From NCBI GenBank assembly GCA_031277315.1, contig JAITMP010000004.1, positions 1 to 41,993 of the forward strand: a DNA stretch of 41,993 nucleotides, given 5' to 3'. Position 1 is the first letter of the stretch; each line of letters starts with the position of its first letter. Positions 27,152 through 37,930 of the stretch are shown here, in pieces. The notes beneath the pieces were generated by a model. That model saw only the letters and a list, made by a program, of their open reading frames with translations, made no database searches and was not told the origin of the DNA. Origin of the DNA: Zoogloeaceae bacterium (GTDB lineage Bacteria > Pseudomonadota > Gammaproteobacteria > Burkholderiales > Rhodocyclaceae). Both the position numbers and the translations under genes were made by a program.

Positions 27152-28579
27152 CTAATGCGAGGTGCACACCATGCACGGATCGAAGGAGCGGATGATGTGC
27201 TGGATGGCGAGGCTGCCCTCGCCCGCCGGCGCGCCGACGAGCGCCTGTTCGAGCGGGCCAGGGATGCCCGCCGCGTCGCGTGGAGAAAAATTCCAGGTGG
27301 TGGGTGAAACGATCTGGTAGTTGGCGATGCGGCCGCCTTCGATCGAAAGCCAGTGGCCGAGGCTGCCACGGGCGGCTTCAACGAGGCCGATGCCCGCTCC
27401 TTCCTGCGGCAACTCGCCCTGGGCGCAGAACGGTTCGCCGGGCGCCAGTTGCCACACCCATTTTTCCATTTCCGGCAGGATGACGGCGATTTCCAGCAGC
27501 CGGGCCACGACGCGGCTATGGACGTTGGCGCCCTCCCGCGCGACGAGATCACGCGCCAGCGGATGCCCCGCCATCAATTGCCGCGCCAGCGCGCCGGTTT
27601 CCATCGGCTGGCCGTCCAGACGCGGCGCTTTGCACCAGGAGTAGCCGGCGTCTTTCCCGTCCTGTGGCCGGGTTTCGCCCTGCGCCGGATGGCGCGTTTC
27701 GCCCGCCAGCCAGGCATGCGAGACATCCTCGACGATGGCTTGCGCATCGAGCGTCCGCAACCCGCCGTCCCAAATGCCGCTTGGCAGAAGACGGCCTTCC
27801 GCCTGCGGATAATTGCCATAGCTGAGAAAACGGTCGATGCCGCGTCCGAGCTTCGCCAATTGCAGTTCGGCGGCGATGTCGAGAAAGATGCCGAAATCGC
27901 CGCGCGGTTTTTCCGCTGCCCAGCGCGTCAGCGCCGCCACGGAATCGAGCGCCGCCACCGACTCCAGCGTATCGTTGAAGAGCGTCGTCTCGGCATGGCG
28001 GCGGAAGTCGCGCAAGAGACTGAACAGGCGGATTTTCTCCGACGCTTCCAGCGCGCGCGTCATCCCGCCGGGCTGCAAGGTCATGCTGTGCGGCCATTTG
28101 CCGGCCAGCGTGCCCAGCGCAGTGAGAAAAGCGGCGCGCGCCGGCATCACCGTCTCGGCGGCGCTGCCGTGAATGGCGCGGAAGCGTTCGGCGATGCCGG
28201 CATGCCAGGCGTGACCGGCATATTCGGCGCGGGCGAAATCCGGCATGAAAAACAAATAGAAGTGCGTGAAGTGGTCGGCCAGATTCTCGACTGCATGCGC
28301 CAGATTGCGCGCAATGCGGCCGTTCGGCGCCGCCACGAGTCCCAACGCGTCGGCCAGCGCCTCGGCGGCGGCCTGCGACTGCGACACCGAGCAGATGCCG
28401 CACACGCGCGGCGCGAACACCAGCGCGTCGAACGGATGCTTGCCGCGCAGAATCTGCTCGAAGCCGCGATACAGCGGCGAGCTGACCCACGCTGCGGCGA
28501 CATGGCCGTCCTCCGCTTCCAGCGTGAGCTGCAAATCGCCTTCGACGCGATTGATGGGGCCGATGACAATGCGCGTCAC
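27152..28579 (-). CDS. hoxC: Regulatory (H2-sensing) [NiFe]-hydrogenase large subunit HoxC/HupV
   Basis: A protein of 475 residues. The NiFe ligands are Cys60/Cys63 in PRVCGICSVSQ and Cys469/Cys472 in DPCMVCTSH. The chain ends exactly at that His, so there is no C-terminal tail for a maturation protease; this is typical of H2-sensing HoxC/HupV and unlike catalytic uptake enzymes. The start is GTG at 28579, overlapping the hoxB stop as GTGA. With HoxB it would bind H2 in the cytoplasm and signal to the HoxA system. Maturation needs the Hyp proteins encoded upstream. Confidence 0.9.
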   Translation of the reverse strand: MTRIVIGPINRVEGDLQLTLEAEDGHVAAAWVSSPLYRGFEQILRGKHPFDALVFAPRVCGICSVSQSQAAAEALADALGLVAAPNGRIARNLAHAVENLADHFTHFYLFFMPDFARAEYAGHAWHAGIAERFRAIHGSAAETVMPARAAFLTALGTLAGKWPHSMTLQPGGMTRALEASEKIRLFSLLRDFRRHAETTLFNDTLESVAALDSVAALTRWAAEKPRGDFGIFLDIAAELQLAKLGRGIDRFLSYGNYPQAEGRLLPSGIWDGGLRTLDAQAIVEDVSHAWLAGETRHPAQGETRPQDGKDAGYSWCKAPRLDGQPMETGALARQLMAGHPLARDLVAREGANVHSRVVARLLEIAVILPEMEKWVWQLAPGEPFCAQGELPQEGAGIGLVEAARGSLGHWLSIEGGRIANYQIVSPTTWNFSPRDAAGIPGPLEQALVGAPAGEGSLAIQHIIRSFDPCMVCTSH

Positions 28580-29577
28580 TTCAACCCCGTCTTCTTCACG
28601 GCCGGCACCACCACCTGATGATCCGCCACCGCGTTCTCGCGCACGCGCCTCGGCGTCGCCGATTTCGACAGCGCGGCGAGCGCGACGAACCAGGCTTTCG
28701 GCATATCGGTGGGCAGGCCGATCGGAATGCCGGCCAGCTTCGGCGTCTCATGGAAAGGATGGCCCGGCTCCTCGAAACCCGGTTCCGTGCAGGAGATGCA
28801 CGGCGCGCCGCCACGGGTGCAGGAGCCGTCGCCATTCCATGGCCGGGTGTTGCAATCAGCATGCGCCTGGGTGCCCTTGCAGCCCATGTTCTCCATCAGG
28901 CAGCCAAGGTCGGACGGCTTGTGCGCGCTGGCCTTGAATTCGTAAAACTCGTTGCGCATGCAGCCGTGGTGCACCAAGTGATCGGCGAAAAAGCGGGGAC
29001 GGTTGAAGCTGTCCAGATCCTGCGCGCCGAAAGCCCCCAGCGCCAGCGCCATCAGCGTTTCGGTGATCCAGTCGGGATGGCAGGGGCAGCCGGAGATGTT
29101 GATGACCGGCAAGCCGCCGCGTCCGCGCCAGGCCGCGCCGAGCAGCCCGCCCGGATGATCGTTCTCGTATTGCAGACCGCAAGCCTGGGTCGGATTCACG
29201 CCCGCCGCCGTCACCCCGCCCCAGGCGGCGCAACTGCCGATCGCCAGCACATGGCCGGCGCGCGCCGCCAGACGGGCAACCCACTCCGTCATCGGTTTGC
29301 CGGAGCCGGACAGCAAATGAAAGCGCCCGCTGCCGCCGGGGCCGCGCAGCAGCGCGCCCTCGATGCAGAGGATGTCGAGCGGCTGACGCCCCTCGGCGCA
29401 TTCCTCCAGCAGGGCCAGCGCCTCGGCGCCGCTCTCCTCGGAAAGCGCCGGATGCCACAGCACGTTGATGCCGGCATCGGCAAGCTGGGCAAACAGCCGC
29501 TGCGCATGCGAACACAGCAGCGACATGGTGCAACCGCCGCAGCCGCCGGATTGGAGCCAGACAAGATTCAGGGCCAT
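28576..29577 (-). CDS. hoxB: Regulatory (H2-sensing) [NiFe]-hydrogenase small subunit HoxB/HupU
   Basis: A protein of 333 residues carrying the iron-sulfur clusters. It begins directly with the cluster motif WLQSGGCGGCTMSLLC (Cys13, Cys16) and has neither a Tat signal peptide nor a C-terminal membrane anchor, which separates it from catalytic uptake small subunits (HupS/HoxK). Further Cys ligands are in NISGCPCHPDWITETL, GCLMENMGCKG, HADCNTRPW and GAPCISCTEPGF. In Ralstonia the order is hoxA-hoxB-hoxC-hoxJ; here prfC and a toxin-antitoxin pair lie between hoxA and hoxB. Confidence 0.9.
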   Translation of the reverse strand: MALNLVWLQSGGCGGCTMSLLCSHAQRLFAQLADAGINVLWHPALSEESGAEALALLEECAEGRQPLDILCIEGALLRGPGGSGRFHLLSGSGKPMTEWVARLAARAGHVLAIGSCAAWGGVTAAGVNPTQACGLQYENDHPGGLLGAAWRGRGGLPVINISGCPCHPDWITETLMALALGAFGAQDLDSFNRPRFFADHLVHHGCMRNEFYEFKASAHKPSDLGCLMENMGCKGTQAHADCNTRPWNGDGSCTRGGAPCISCTEPGFEEPGHPFHETPKLAGIPIGLPTDMPKAWFVALAALSKSATPRRVRENAVADHQVVVPAVKKTGLK

Positions 29578-29657
29578 GACCGCAAGCTTGCCCTGTTACC
29601 GTCCGGCGGGCAAGGGGAAAACGCACGGCGCGCCAAGCAACCCCGGCGCGCCTTGGC

Positions 29658-29663
29658 TATAAT
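29658..29663 (+). promoter_or_regulatory. Candidate -10 box directly before prfC
   Basis: TATAAT lies only 10 nt upstream of the prfC ATG. If used, the transcript would start about 3-5 nt before the ATG, leaving no room for a ribosome site. No good -35 box is seen. Confidence 0.35.
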
Positions 29664-29673
29664 TCGCCCCCTC

Positions 29674-31317
<1,644 letters not shown>

Positions 31318-31357
31318 GTTTTGCAGCCCAAACTCACGCCGGCGTTACTATCCGCCG

Positions 31358-31386
31358 TTGTTCTGTACGGCTGCTTGCCGTATGAT
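31358..31386 (+). promoter_or_regulatory. Promoter of the toxin-antitoxin pair
   Basis: TTGTTC (31358-31363), a 17-nt spacer and TATGAT (31381-31386), 22 nt before the antitoxin ATG. The inverted repeat at 31366-31382 overlaps the spacer and the -10 box. Confidence 0.65.
31366..31382. promoter_or_regulatory. Probable antitoxin operator
   Basis: TACGGC (31366-31371) and GCCGTA (31377-31382) form a perfect 6-bp inverted repeat with a 5-nt spacer inside the promoter. Ribbon-helix-helix antitoxins of the DUF1778 group bind such sites to repress their own operon. Confidence 0.6.
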
Positions 31387-31407
31387 TCGCGTCAGGAGGA
31401 CAACACC

Positions 31408-31689
31408 ATGCCTGCCACCATCTCAACCGCCCGTCTTGAAGCCCGGATCAGCATCGATCTGCATGCGATGCTCAAGCGCGCCGCCGAGCTTCAAGGACGC
31501 ACCATGACCGATTTCGTTGTAGCCGCCGTACAGGACGCGGCGCAGCGTGCCATTGAGCAAGCTGAGGTCATCCGCTTGTCTCTGGCCGATCAGGAGTGTT
31601 TTGCGCAAGCGTTGTTGACGCCGCCGAAACCGGCCCCGGCGCTGAAACGCGCCTTCACCCGTCGCAGCCAGCTTTTGCGCGCTGAATGA
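31408..31689 (+). CDS. DUF1778 (TacA-like) ribbon-helix-helix antitoxin
   Basis: A protein of 93 residues. The N-terminal half (ARLEARISIDLHAMLKRAAEL, then GRTMTDFVVAAVQDAA) is the ribbon-helix-helix DNA-binding fold of the DUF1778 family. The C-terminal part (SLADQECFAQALLTPPKPAP) is the usual toxin-wrapping segment. AGGAGG lies 8 nt before the ATG at 31408; the frame begins earlier but without support. The stop overlaps the toxin start as ATGA. It would neutralise the acetyltransferase toxin and repress the operon. Confidence 0.93.
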   Translation: MPATISTARLEARISIDLHAMLKRAAELQGRTMTDFVVAAVQDAAQRAIEQAEVIRLSLADQECFAQALLTPPKPAPALKRAFTRRSQLLRAE

Positions 31690-32180
31690 GCGGCGCGCCG
31701 TTCCGGGTTGTGCCGCTCGACGCGGCGCATGACCGCACGGCCTTCCGCAGCGATTCGGAGCCGTTGAACCGCTACCTGCGAGAGCAAGTCACCCAAGATA
31801 TTCGTCGCCGCGTGGCCGCTTGTTTCGTGGCCTTGGCAAACGGGCAGCGCATTGCTGGCTACTACACCCTGGCATCGGCGAGCCTGCTGCTGTCCGATCT
31901 TCCAGCCAGCGTCGGCAAGAAGTTGCCGCGCTATCCAACCGTGCCCGCCGTGCGCATGGGCCGCCTGGCTGTCGATCAAGCGTTCAAGGGACAAGGTCTT
32001 GGCGGCGCGCTGCTGGCCGATGCGCTCGACCGCGCCGCCCGCTCAGAAATTGCCGCCTTCGCGCTGATGGCGGATGCCAAGGATAAGGTGGCGGCAGCTT
32101 TCTATCAGCATCACGGCTTCATCGCGTTGCCCGATTCACCGCTCACCCTGTTTCTGCCGCTGGCAACCGTCCAGCCTTAG
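31686..32180 (+). CDS. GNAT-family acetyltransferase toxin (TacT/AtaT type)
   Basis: A protein of 164 residues with the GNAT fold: acetyl-CoA loop VDQAFKGQGLGGALLADAL and C-terminal AAAFYQHHGF with the catalytic Tyr. The opening FRSDSEPLNRYLREQVTQD, with a following Arg-rich strand, is typical of GNAT toxins paired with DUF1778 antitoxins. Such toxins acetylate the amino group of aminoacyl-tRNA and stop translation. It ends 34 nt from the convergent hoxA stop. Confidence 0.92.
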   Translation: MSGAPFRVVPLDAAHDRTAFRSDSEPLNRYLREQVTQDIRRRVAACFVALANGQRIAGYYTLASASLLLSDLPASVGKKLPRYPTVPAVRMGRLAVDQAFKGQGLGGALLADALDRAARSEIAAFALMADAKDKVAAAFYQHHGFIALPDSPLTLFLPLATVQP

Positions 32181-32214
32181 AGCCACAGCCAGGCGACCGG
32201 CGACGCCGGAAAGA

Positions 32215-33668
<1,454 letters not shown>

Positions 33669-33669
<1 letters not shown>

Positions 33670-35462
33670 CAGTTTCTCCCCTGCGCGGATACCGCGTCTC
33701 TTGTCTTTAATACTGCCTGCCGCTGCCACATGTTGCGCCGGTGCCGCGCCAGATGCAGCGGCGTCCAGGCATGCGGCAGACGATGCACGAAGTGGTAGCG
33801 GGCCACGTGGTAACTCGGATCGAAACCGTAGAAATTCAGCCGCATGCGTTCCAGTTCTTCGGCGCGATAAGCCGCGAGCGGCTTCACTGCTTCATCGCAG
33901 GCGCGATCGGCGCGCTTGGCTTCGAGCAGCCGCGCCAGATCATCGGGCCGCGCCGCCAGATCAGCCGCCAGCGCCTTCACCTGCGCCGTGAAATCCGGCG
34001 CATCCGCGCCGAAACATGCGTCGATGAGGCCCTGCGCCGCCGCCTGCCGCGCGCCGAGCGGCAGGCGGTTCTGCGTGATCGCCAGCGCCTGCGCTTCGCC
34101 GACGCGGCGCGGCAGCAGATACGTCCAGTATTCCGAACCGTAGAGATTGCCCATGCCTTTGTAATGCGGGTTGAGGACGACGCCTTCACGCGCCAGCACG
34201 CGGTCGGCGGTGAGCGCCAGAAAGACGCCGCCGGCGCCGGCGTTGCCGCGCATCGCCGCGATGATGTAGCGGTCGCCGCAAGCGAGAATGGCGCGGCAGA
34301 GGTCATCCATCGCCTCGATGTTGGCCCAGGATTCATCGGCCGGGCTGTCGGCGGCTTCGATGGTGTTGAGGTGAATGCCGTTTGACCAGAAATCCGGCCC
34401 GCCCATCAGCGCGATGACCTTCACGTCGCGCCGCGCAGCCTCGATGAAAGCGTCGCGCAGGCGCAGGCAGTCGGCAGTCGACATGGCGCCGTTGTAGAAA
34501 TCGAAATGCAGGTAGCCGACGCCCGCCTCCTCTTCATAGGCGATGTCCTGCCAGGTATTTGCGTCGCGCCAGGGCAGCGCGGGCAGCGCGGATTCGGGCG
34601 CGCCGGCGGCCTCGGGAATCGCCCGCGCCGCCGGCAGCTTGAAGCCGGGCGGATCGGATTTCCGCCTCGCGTGCGTGATCCACACCGCGCCGTCCGTCGT
34701 GGCGCGGCACAACGCGCCCTGCCGCTGCGCGATGACGGCGCCGGGCGGCGCATCGGGATACGCGCCACGCAAAACACTTTCTGCATGCGCATTGAAAAGC
34801 CAGCACGCGACGCCCGCGATGCAATCAGCGACGCCGGGAAAACTGTCGGCGGCGCGAATCTTGCGCAGCACCGTCGCCGTGTCGTCACGCGCCCAGTCGA
34901 TGCGGCGCTGCGCCTGCGTCATGAGCGGACGCTCGCGGCCCCGCACGGCGGGATCGGCGTAATCGAGCGGCGCCGGACGGAAATCGCTGCGCCCGAATTT
35001 TTCCACCGCTTCCAGCACAGCGGCGGCGGCGGCTTCCGTGACCTCGTTGCGATAGAGACTGCTTTTTCTCGCCGCCCGCATGGGAAAACCGCGCGCCGCC
35101 CAGATGTCGCCGCCGTCCATTGCGGCGTTCGCTTGCAGCACGGTAACGCCCCACTCCGCTTCCCCGTTCATGATCGCCCAGTCGAGCGCCGAGGGGCCGC
35201 GATCGCCGACGATGCCCGGATGCACCACCAGACAGACATGCTCTTGCCATATTTCCGCCGGAATCGCCCGCTTCAGAAACGGCGCGATGATGAGATCGGG
35301 CCGGAACAGCGCCACCGCCTCGATGGTGACGGCATCGTTGATGTCGAACTCGATCGACACTTCATGGCCGCGCCCGCTCAATTCGACATACAGGCGCTGG
35401 GCGAGGCTGTTGAAAGCGTGCGTGAGAAAAAGAATCCGCAGCGGGCGCGCTGTCTGCGTCAT
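33669..35462 (-). CDS. hoxX: Hydrogenase maturation protein HypX/HoxX (CO ligand synthesis)
   Basis: A protein of 597 residues with two domains. The N-terminal half resembles formyl-tetrahydrofolate transferases (VVHPGIVGDRGPSALDWAI; then MDGGDIWAARGF). The C-terminal half is an enoyl-CoA-hydratase/isomerase fold (ALMGGPDFWSNGIHLN, AAMRGNAGAGGVFLALTADR, GMGNLYGSEYWTYLLPRR). HypX converts the formyl group of formyl-THF to CO for the active-site iron, which lets NiFe enzymes mature in air. It starts 1 nt behind hypE. Presence of this gene suggests hydrogenase assembly under aerobic or microaerobic conditions. Confidence 0.93.
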
Positions 35463-35463
35463 G

Positions 35464-36519
35464 TCAGCAAATCCTCGGCAACTGTTCGCCGGTCAGCCAG
35501 TCGACGATGCGCTTGCCGCCGAAGCCGGTTTCCATCTGCACGAAATGGTGCGGGTCTGCATGCGCCGAACCGACGCGGGCCGCCTCGCGGCCCAGCGGAT
35601 GGGCGCGCATGACCTCCAGCAGCCGCTCGGCGTCGCGCTCCGCGCACAGGCACACCAGCTTGCCTTCGTTGGCGACATAGAGCGGATCGAGGCCGAGAAA
35701 CTCGCAGGCGGCGGCGACTTCCTGCCGCACCGGAATCGCCGTCTCGCGCAGCAGCATGCCGACGCCGGACTGGCGGGCGATCTCGTTCAGCGTGGTGGCC
35801 AGCCCGCCGCGCGTCGGGTCGCGCAGAACGTGAATGTCGGGCGCCGCTTCAATCATGCGCGCCACCAGTTCATGCAGGGCGGCGGTGTCGGACTCGATAC
35901 GCGTCTCGAAACCGAGGCTCTCGCGCTGCGCCATGATGGCAACGCCGTGGTCGCCGAGGCTGCCGGAAAGCAGAATCGCGTCGCCCGGTTGCGCCCGGTC
36001 GCCGGAAATATTCACGCCTTCCGGCACCACGCCGACGCCGGTGGTGGTGATGAACACGCCGTCGCCCTTGCCGCTTTCCACTACCTTGGTGTCGCCGGTG
36101 ACGATGGGCACGCCGGCTTCGCGGGCGGCGCGCGCCATTGATTCGACGATGCGCTTCAAATCCGCCAGCGCGAACCCTTCTTCGAGAATGAAGCTCGCCG
36201 AGAGATACAGCGGCTTCGCGCCGGACATGGCGACATCGTTGATGGTGCCGTGCACCGACAGGCAGCCGATGTCGCCGCCGGGAAAGAACAGCGGCGAGAC
36301 GACGTGCGCATCAGTCGCCATCGCGATGCGCCCGCCCGGCACGGCGAAACAAGCCTGATCGTTGGCGGCGCGCAGCCAGTCGTTGTCGAACGCGGCGAGA
36401 AACAGTTCGTCGATCAACTGCGCCATCGCCCGTCCGCCACCGCCGTGCGTCATGTCCACGCGGCCATGCTTGAAATCGACGGGGCGGATATAGCCTTTTC
36501 TTACAGTCGCATCGCTCAT
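35464..36519 (-). CDS. hypE: Hydrogenase maturation protein HypE
   Basis: A protein of 351 residues of the PurM/AIR-synthase fold that dehydrates a carbamoyl group on its last Cys to cyanide for the NiFe site. The chain ends with the required PRIC. Landmarks are DMTHGGGGRAMAQLI, HVVSPLFFPGGDIG, GDTKVVESGKGDGVFITTTG and RDPTRGGLATTLNEIA. The ATG at 36519 overlaps the hypD stop as ATGA; the open frame goes further but lies within hypD. Partner of HypF. Confidence 0.96.
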   Translation of the reverse strand: MSDATVRKGYIRPVDFKHGRVDMTHGGGGRAMAQLIDELFLAAFDNDWLRAANDQACFAVPGGRIAMATDAHVVSPLFFPGGDIGCLSVHGTINDVAMSGAKPLYLSASFILEEGFALADLKRIVESMARAAREAGVPIVTGDTKVVESGKGDGVFITTTGVGVVPEGVNISGDRAQPGDAILLSGSLGDHGVAIMAQRESLGFETRIESDTAALHELVARMIEAAPDIHVLRDPTRGGLATTLNEIARQSGVGMLLRETAIPVRQEVAAACEFLGLDPLYVANEGKLVCLCAERDAERLLEVMRAHPLGREAARVGSAHADPHHFVQMETGFGGKRIVDWLTGEQLPRIC

Positions 36520-37649
36520 GACATCACCACATCCTTGTAACGGCCATAGGTGTAATGGGCGGCGCACGCGCCTTCCGAACTCACCATGCAGGAGCCGGCC
36601 GGATTCTCCGGCGTGCAAACCGTGCCGAACAGCTTGCAGTCCTGCGGGCGCTTCAGGCCGCGCAGGATCGCGCCGCACTCGCAGGCGCGGTTGTCGGCCA
36701 CCGATTTGTATTCGATGCCGAAGCGGCGCTCGGCGTCGAACGCGGCATAGCGCGCCTTGATGCGCAGCGCGCTGTAAGGCACTTCGTTCAGGCCGCGCCA
36801 CTCGAAACTCTTGCGCAGCTCGAACGTTTCCGCCACCAGACGCTGCGCCTTCAGGTTGCCCTCACGCGTGACGGCGCGGGAAAACTCGTTCTCCACCTCA
36901 GCGCGGCCCTCGTTCAACTGGCGCACCAGCATCAGGATCGCCTGCATGACATCGAGCGGCTCGAAGCCGGCGATCACCACCGGCTTCTCGTATTCCTCGG
37001 CGAAGTGCTCGTAAGGCTGACTGCCGATCACCGTCGAGACATGGGCCGGGCCGATGAAGGCGTCGAGCGGCACCGTGCCATGCAGCCGGACTTCCGGCGA
37101 TTCGAGAATGTGCGCGATGGCCGAGGGCGTCAGCACGTGATTGCAGAACACCGTGAAATTGCGCAAGCCGAGTTTTTCCGCCTGCGACAGCGCCACGGCA
37201 GTCGGCGGCGTGGTGGTCTCGAAGCCGATGGCGAAGAACACCACTTCACGGTCGGGATGATCCTGCGCCAGCTTGAGGGCGTCGGCGCTGGAATACACCA
37301 TGCGCACGTCGGCGCCGCGCGCCTTCGCCTTCAGGAGCGACAAGCCGCCGGAGGCCGGCACGCGCAAGCAGTCGCCGTAAGCGGCGAGAATGACGCCGCG
37401 ATTGAGCGCGAGTTCGATGGCGTTGTCGATGCGGCCGATCGGCAGCACGCAGACCGGGCAGCCCGGCCCATGGATGAGGCGGATGCCGGGCGGCAGCAGA
37501 TCGGTCAAACCGTAGCGCGAAATGGCGTGCGTGTGGCCGCCGCAGAATTCCATGATGTGATAGCGGCGCTCCGGCCGCGCCTCGCGCGCGATGGCGGCGG
37601 CGAGCGAACGCGCCGTCCCGCCGTCACGGAATTCGTCGATGTACTTCAT
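36516..37649 (-). CDS. hypD: Hydrogenase maturation protein HypD
   Basis: A protein of 377 residues, an iron-sulfur scaffold on which the Fe(CN)2CO unit is built with HypC. Cys motifs are EFCGGHTHAISRYG, HGPGCPVCVLP, CECGAILRG, FGTVCTPENP and GSCMVSSEGACAAHY, the last including the cluster ligands. It overlaps hypC and hypE by 4 nt each. Confidence 0.96.
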   Translation of the reverse strand: MKYIDEFRDGGTARSLAAAIAREARPERRYHIMEFCGGHTHAISRYGLTDLLPPGIRLIHGPGCPVCVLPIGRIDNAIELALNRGVILAAYGDCLRVPASGGLSLLKAKARGADVRMVYSSADALKLAQDHPDREVVFFAIGFETTTPPTAVALSQAEKLGLRNFTVFCNHVLTPSAIAHILESPEVRLHGTVPLDAFIGPAHVSTVIGSQPYEHFAEEYEKPVVIAGFEPLDVMQAILMLVRQLNEGRAEVENEFSRAVTREGNLKAQRLVAETFELRKSFEWRGLNEVPYSALRIKARYAAFDAERRFGIEYKSVADNRACECGAILRGLKRPQDCKLFGTVCTPENPAGSCMVSSEGACAAHYTYGRYKDVVMS

Positions 37650-37906
37650 GCCGGGCCTGTTTCCGCTTCATTGCCAACGTCGTTGCTCAACGTATTCCCC
37701 AATTCAGCGAACAGCGCCAGCGTGCGGTCGGCTTCGTCGGGATCGAGTTTCTGGATGGCGTAGCCGACGTGCAGGATGACGTAATCGCCGACCGCGACAT
37801 CCTCGACCAGCGCCAGCGAAATTTCCTTGCGCACGCCGCCGATGTCGACCCGCGCCTGATCGTCGTCGAGCAGTTCCACCACTTTCACCGGTATCGCCAG
37901 ACACAT
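37646..37906 (-). CDS. hypC: Hydrogenase maturation chaperone HypC
   Basis: A protein of 86 residues with the diagnostic MCLAIPVKVV; Cys2 binds the iron unit and the large-subunit precursor. VGDYVILHVGYAIQKLD is the usual beta-barrel end. The C-terminus (about 20 residues beyond the family core) is acidic. It overlaps hypD as ATGA and follows hypF by 24 nt. Confidence 0.96.
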   Translation of the reverse strand: MCLAIPVKVVELLDDDQARVDIGGVRKEISLALVEDVAVGDYVILHVGYAIQKLDPDEADRTLALFAELGNTLSNDVGNEAETGPA

Positions 37907-37930
37907 GATGCGGTTCTCCGTTTTCAGTCG

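Noticed and set aside
27353-28618. Plus-strand open frame of 421 codons over hoxC
   Set aside because: Antisense shadow; the minus strand has all NiFe-site motifs.
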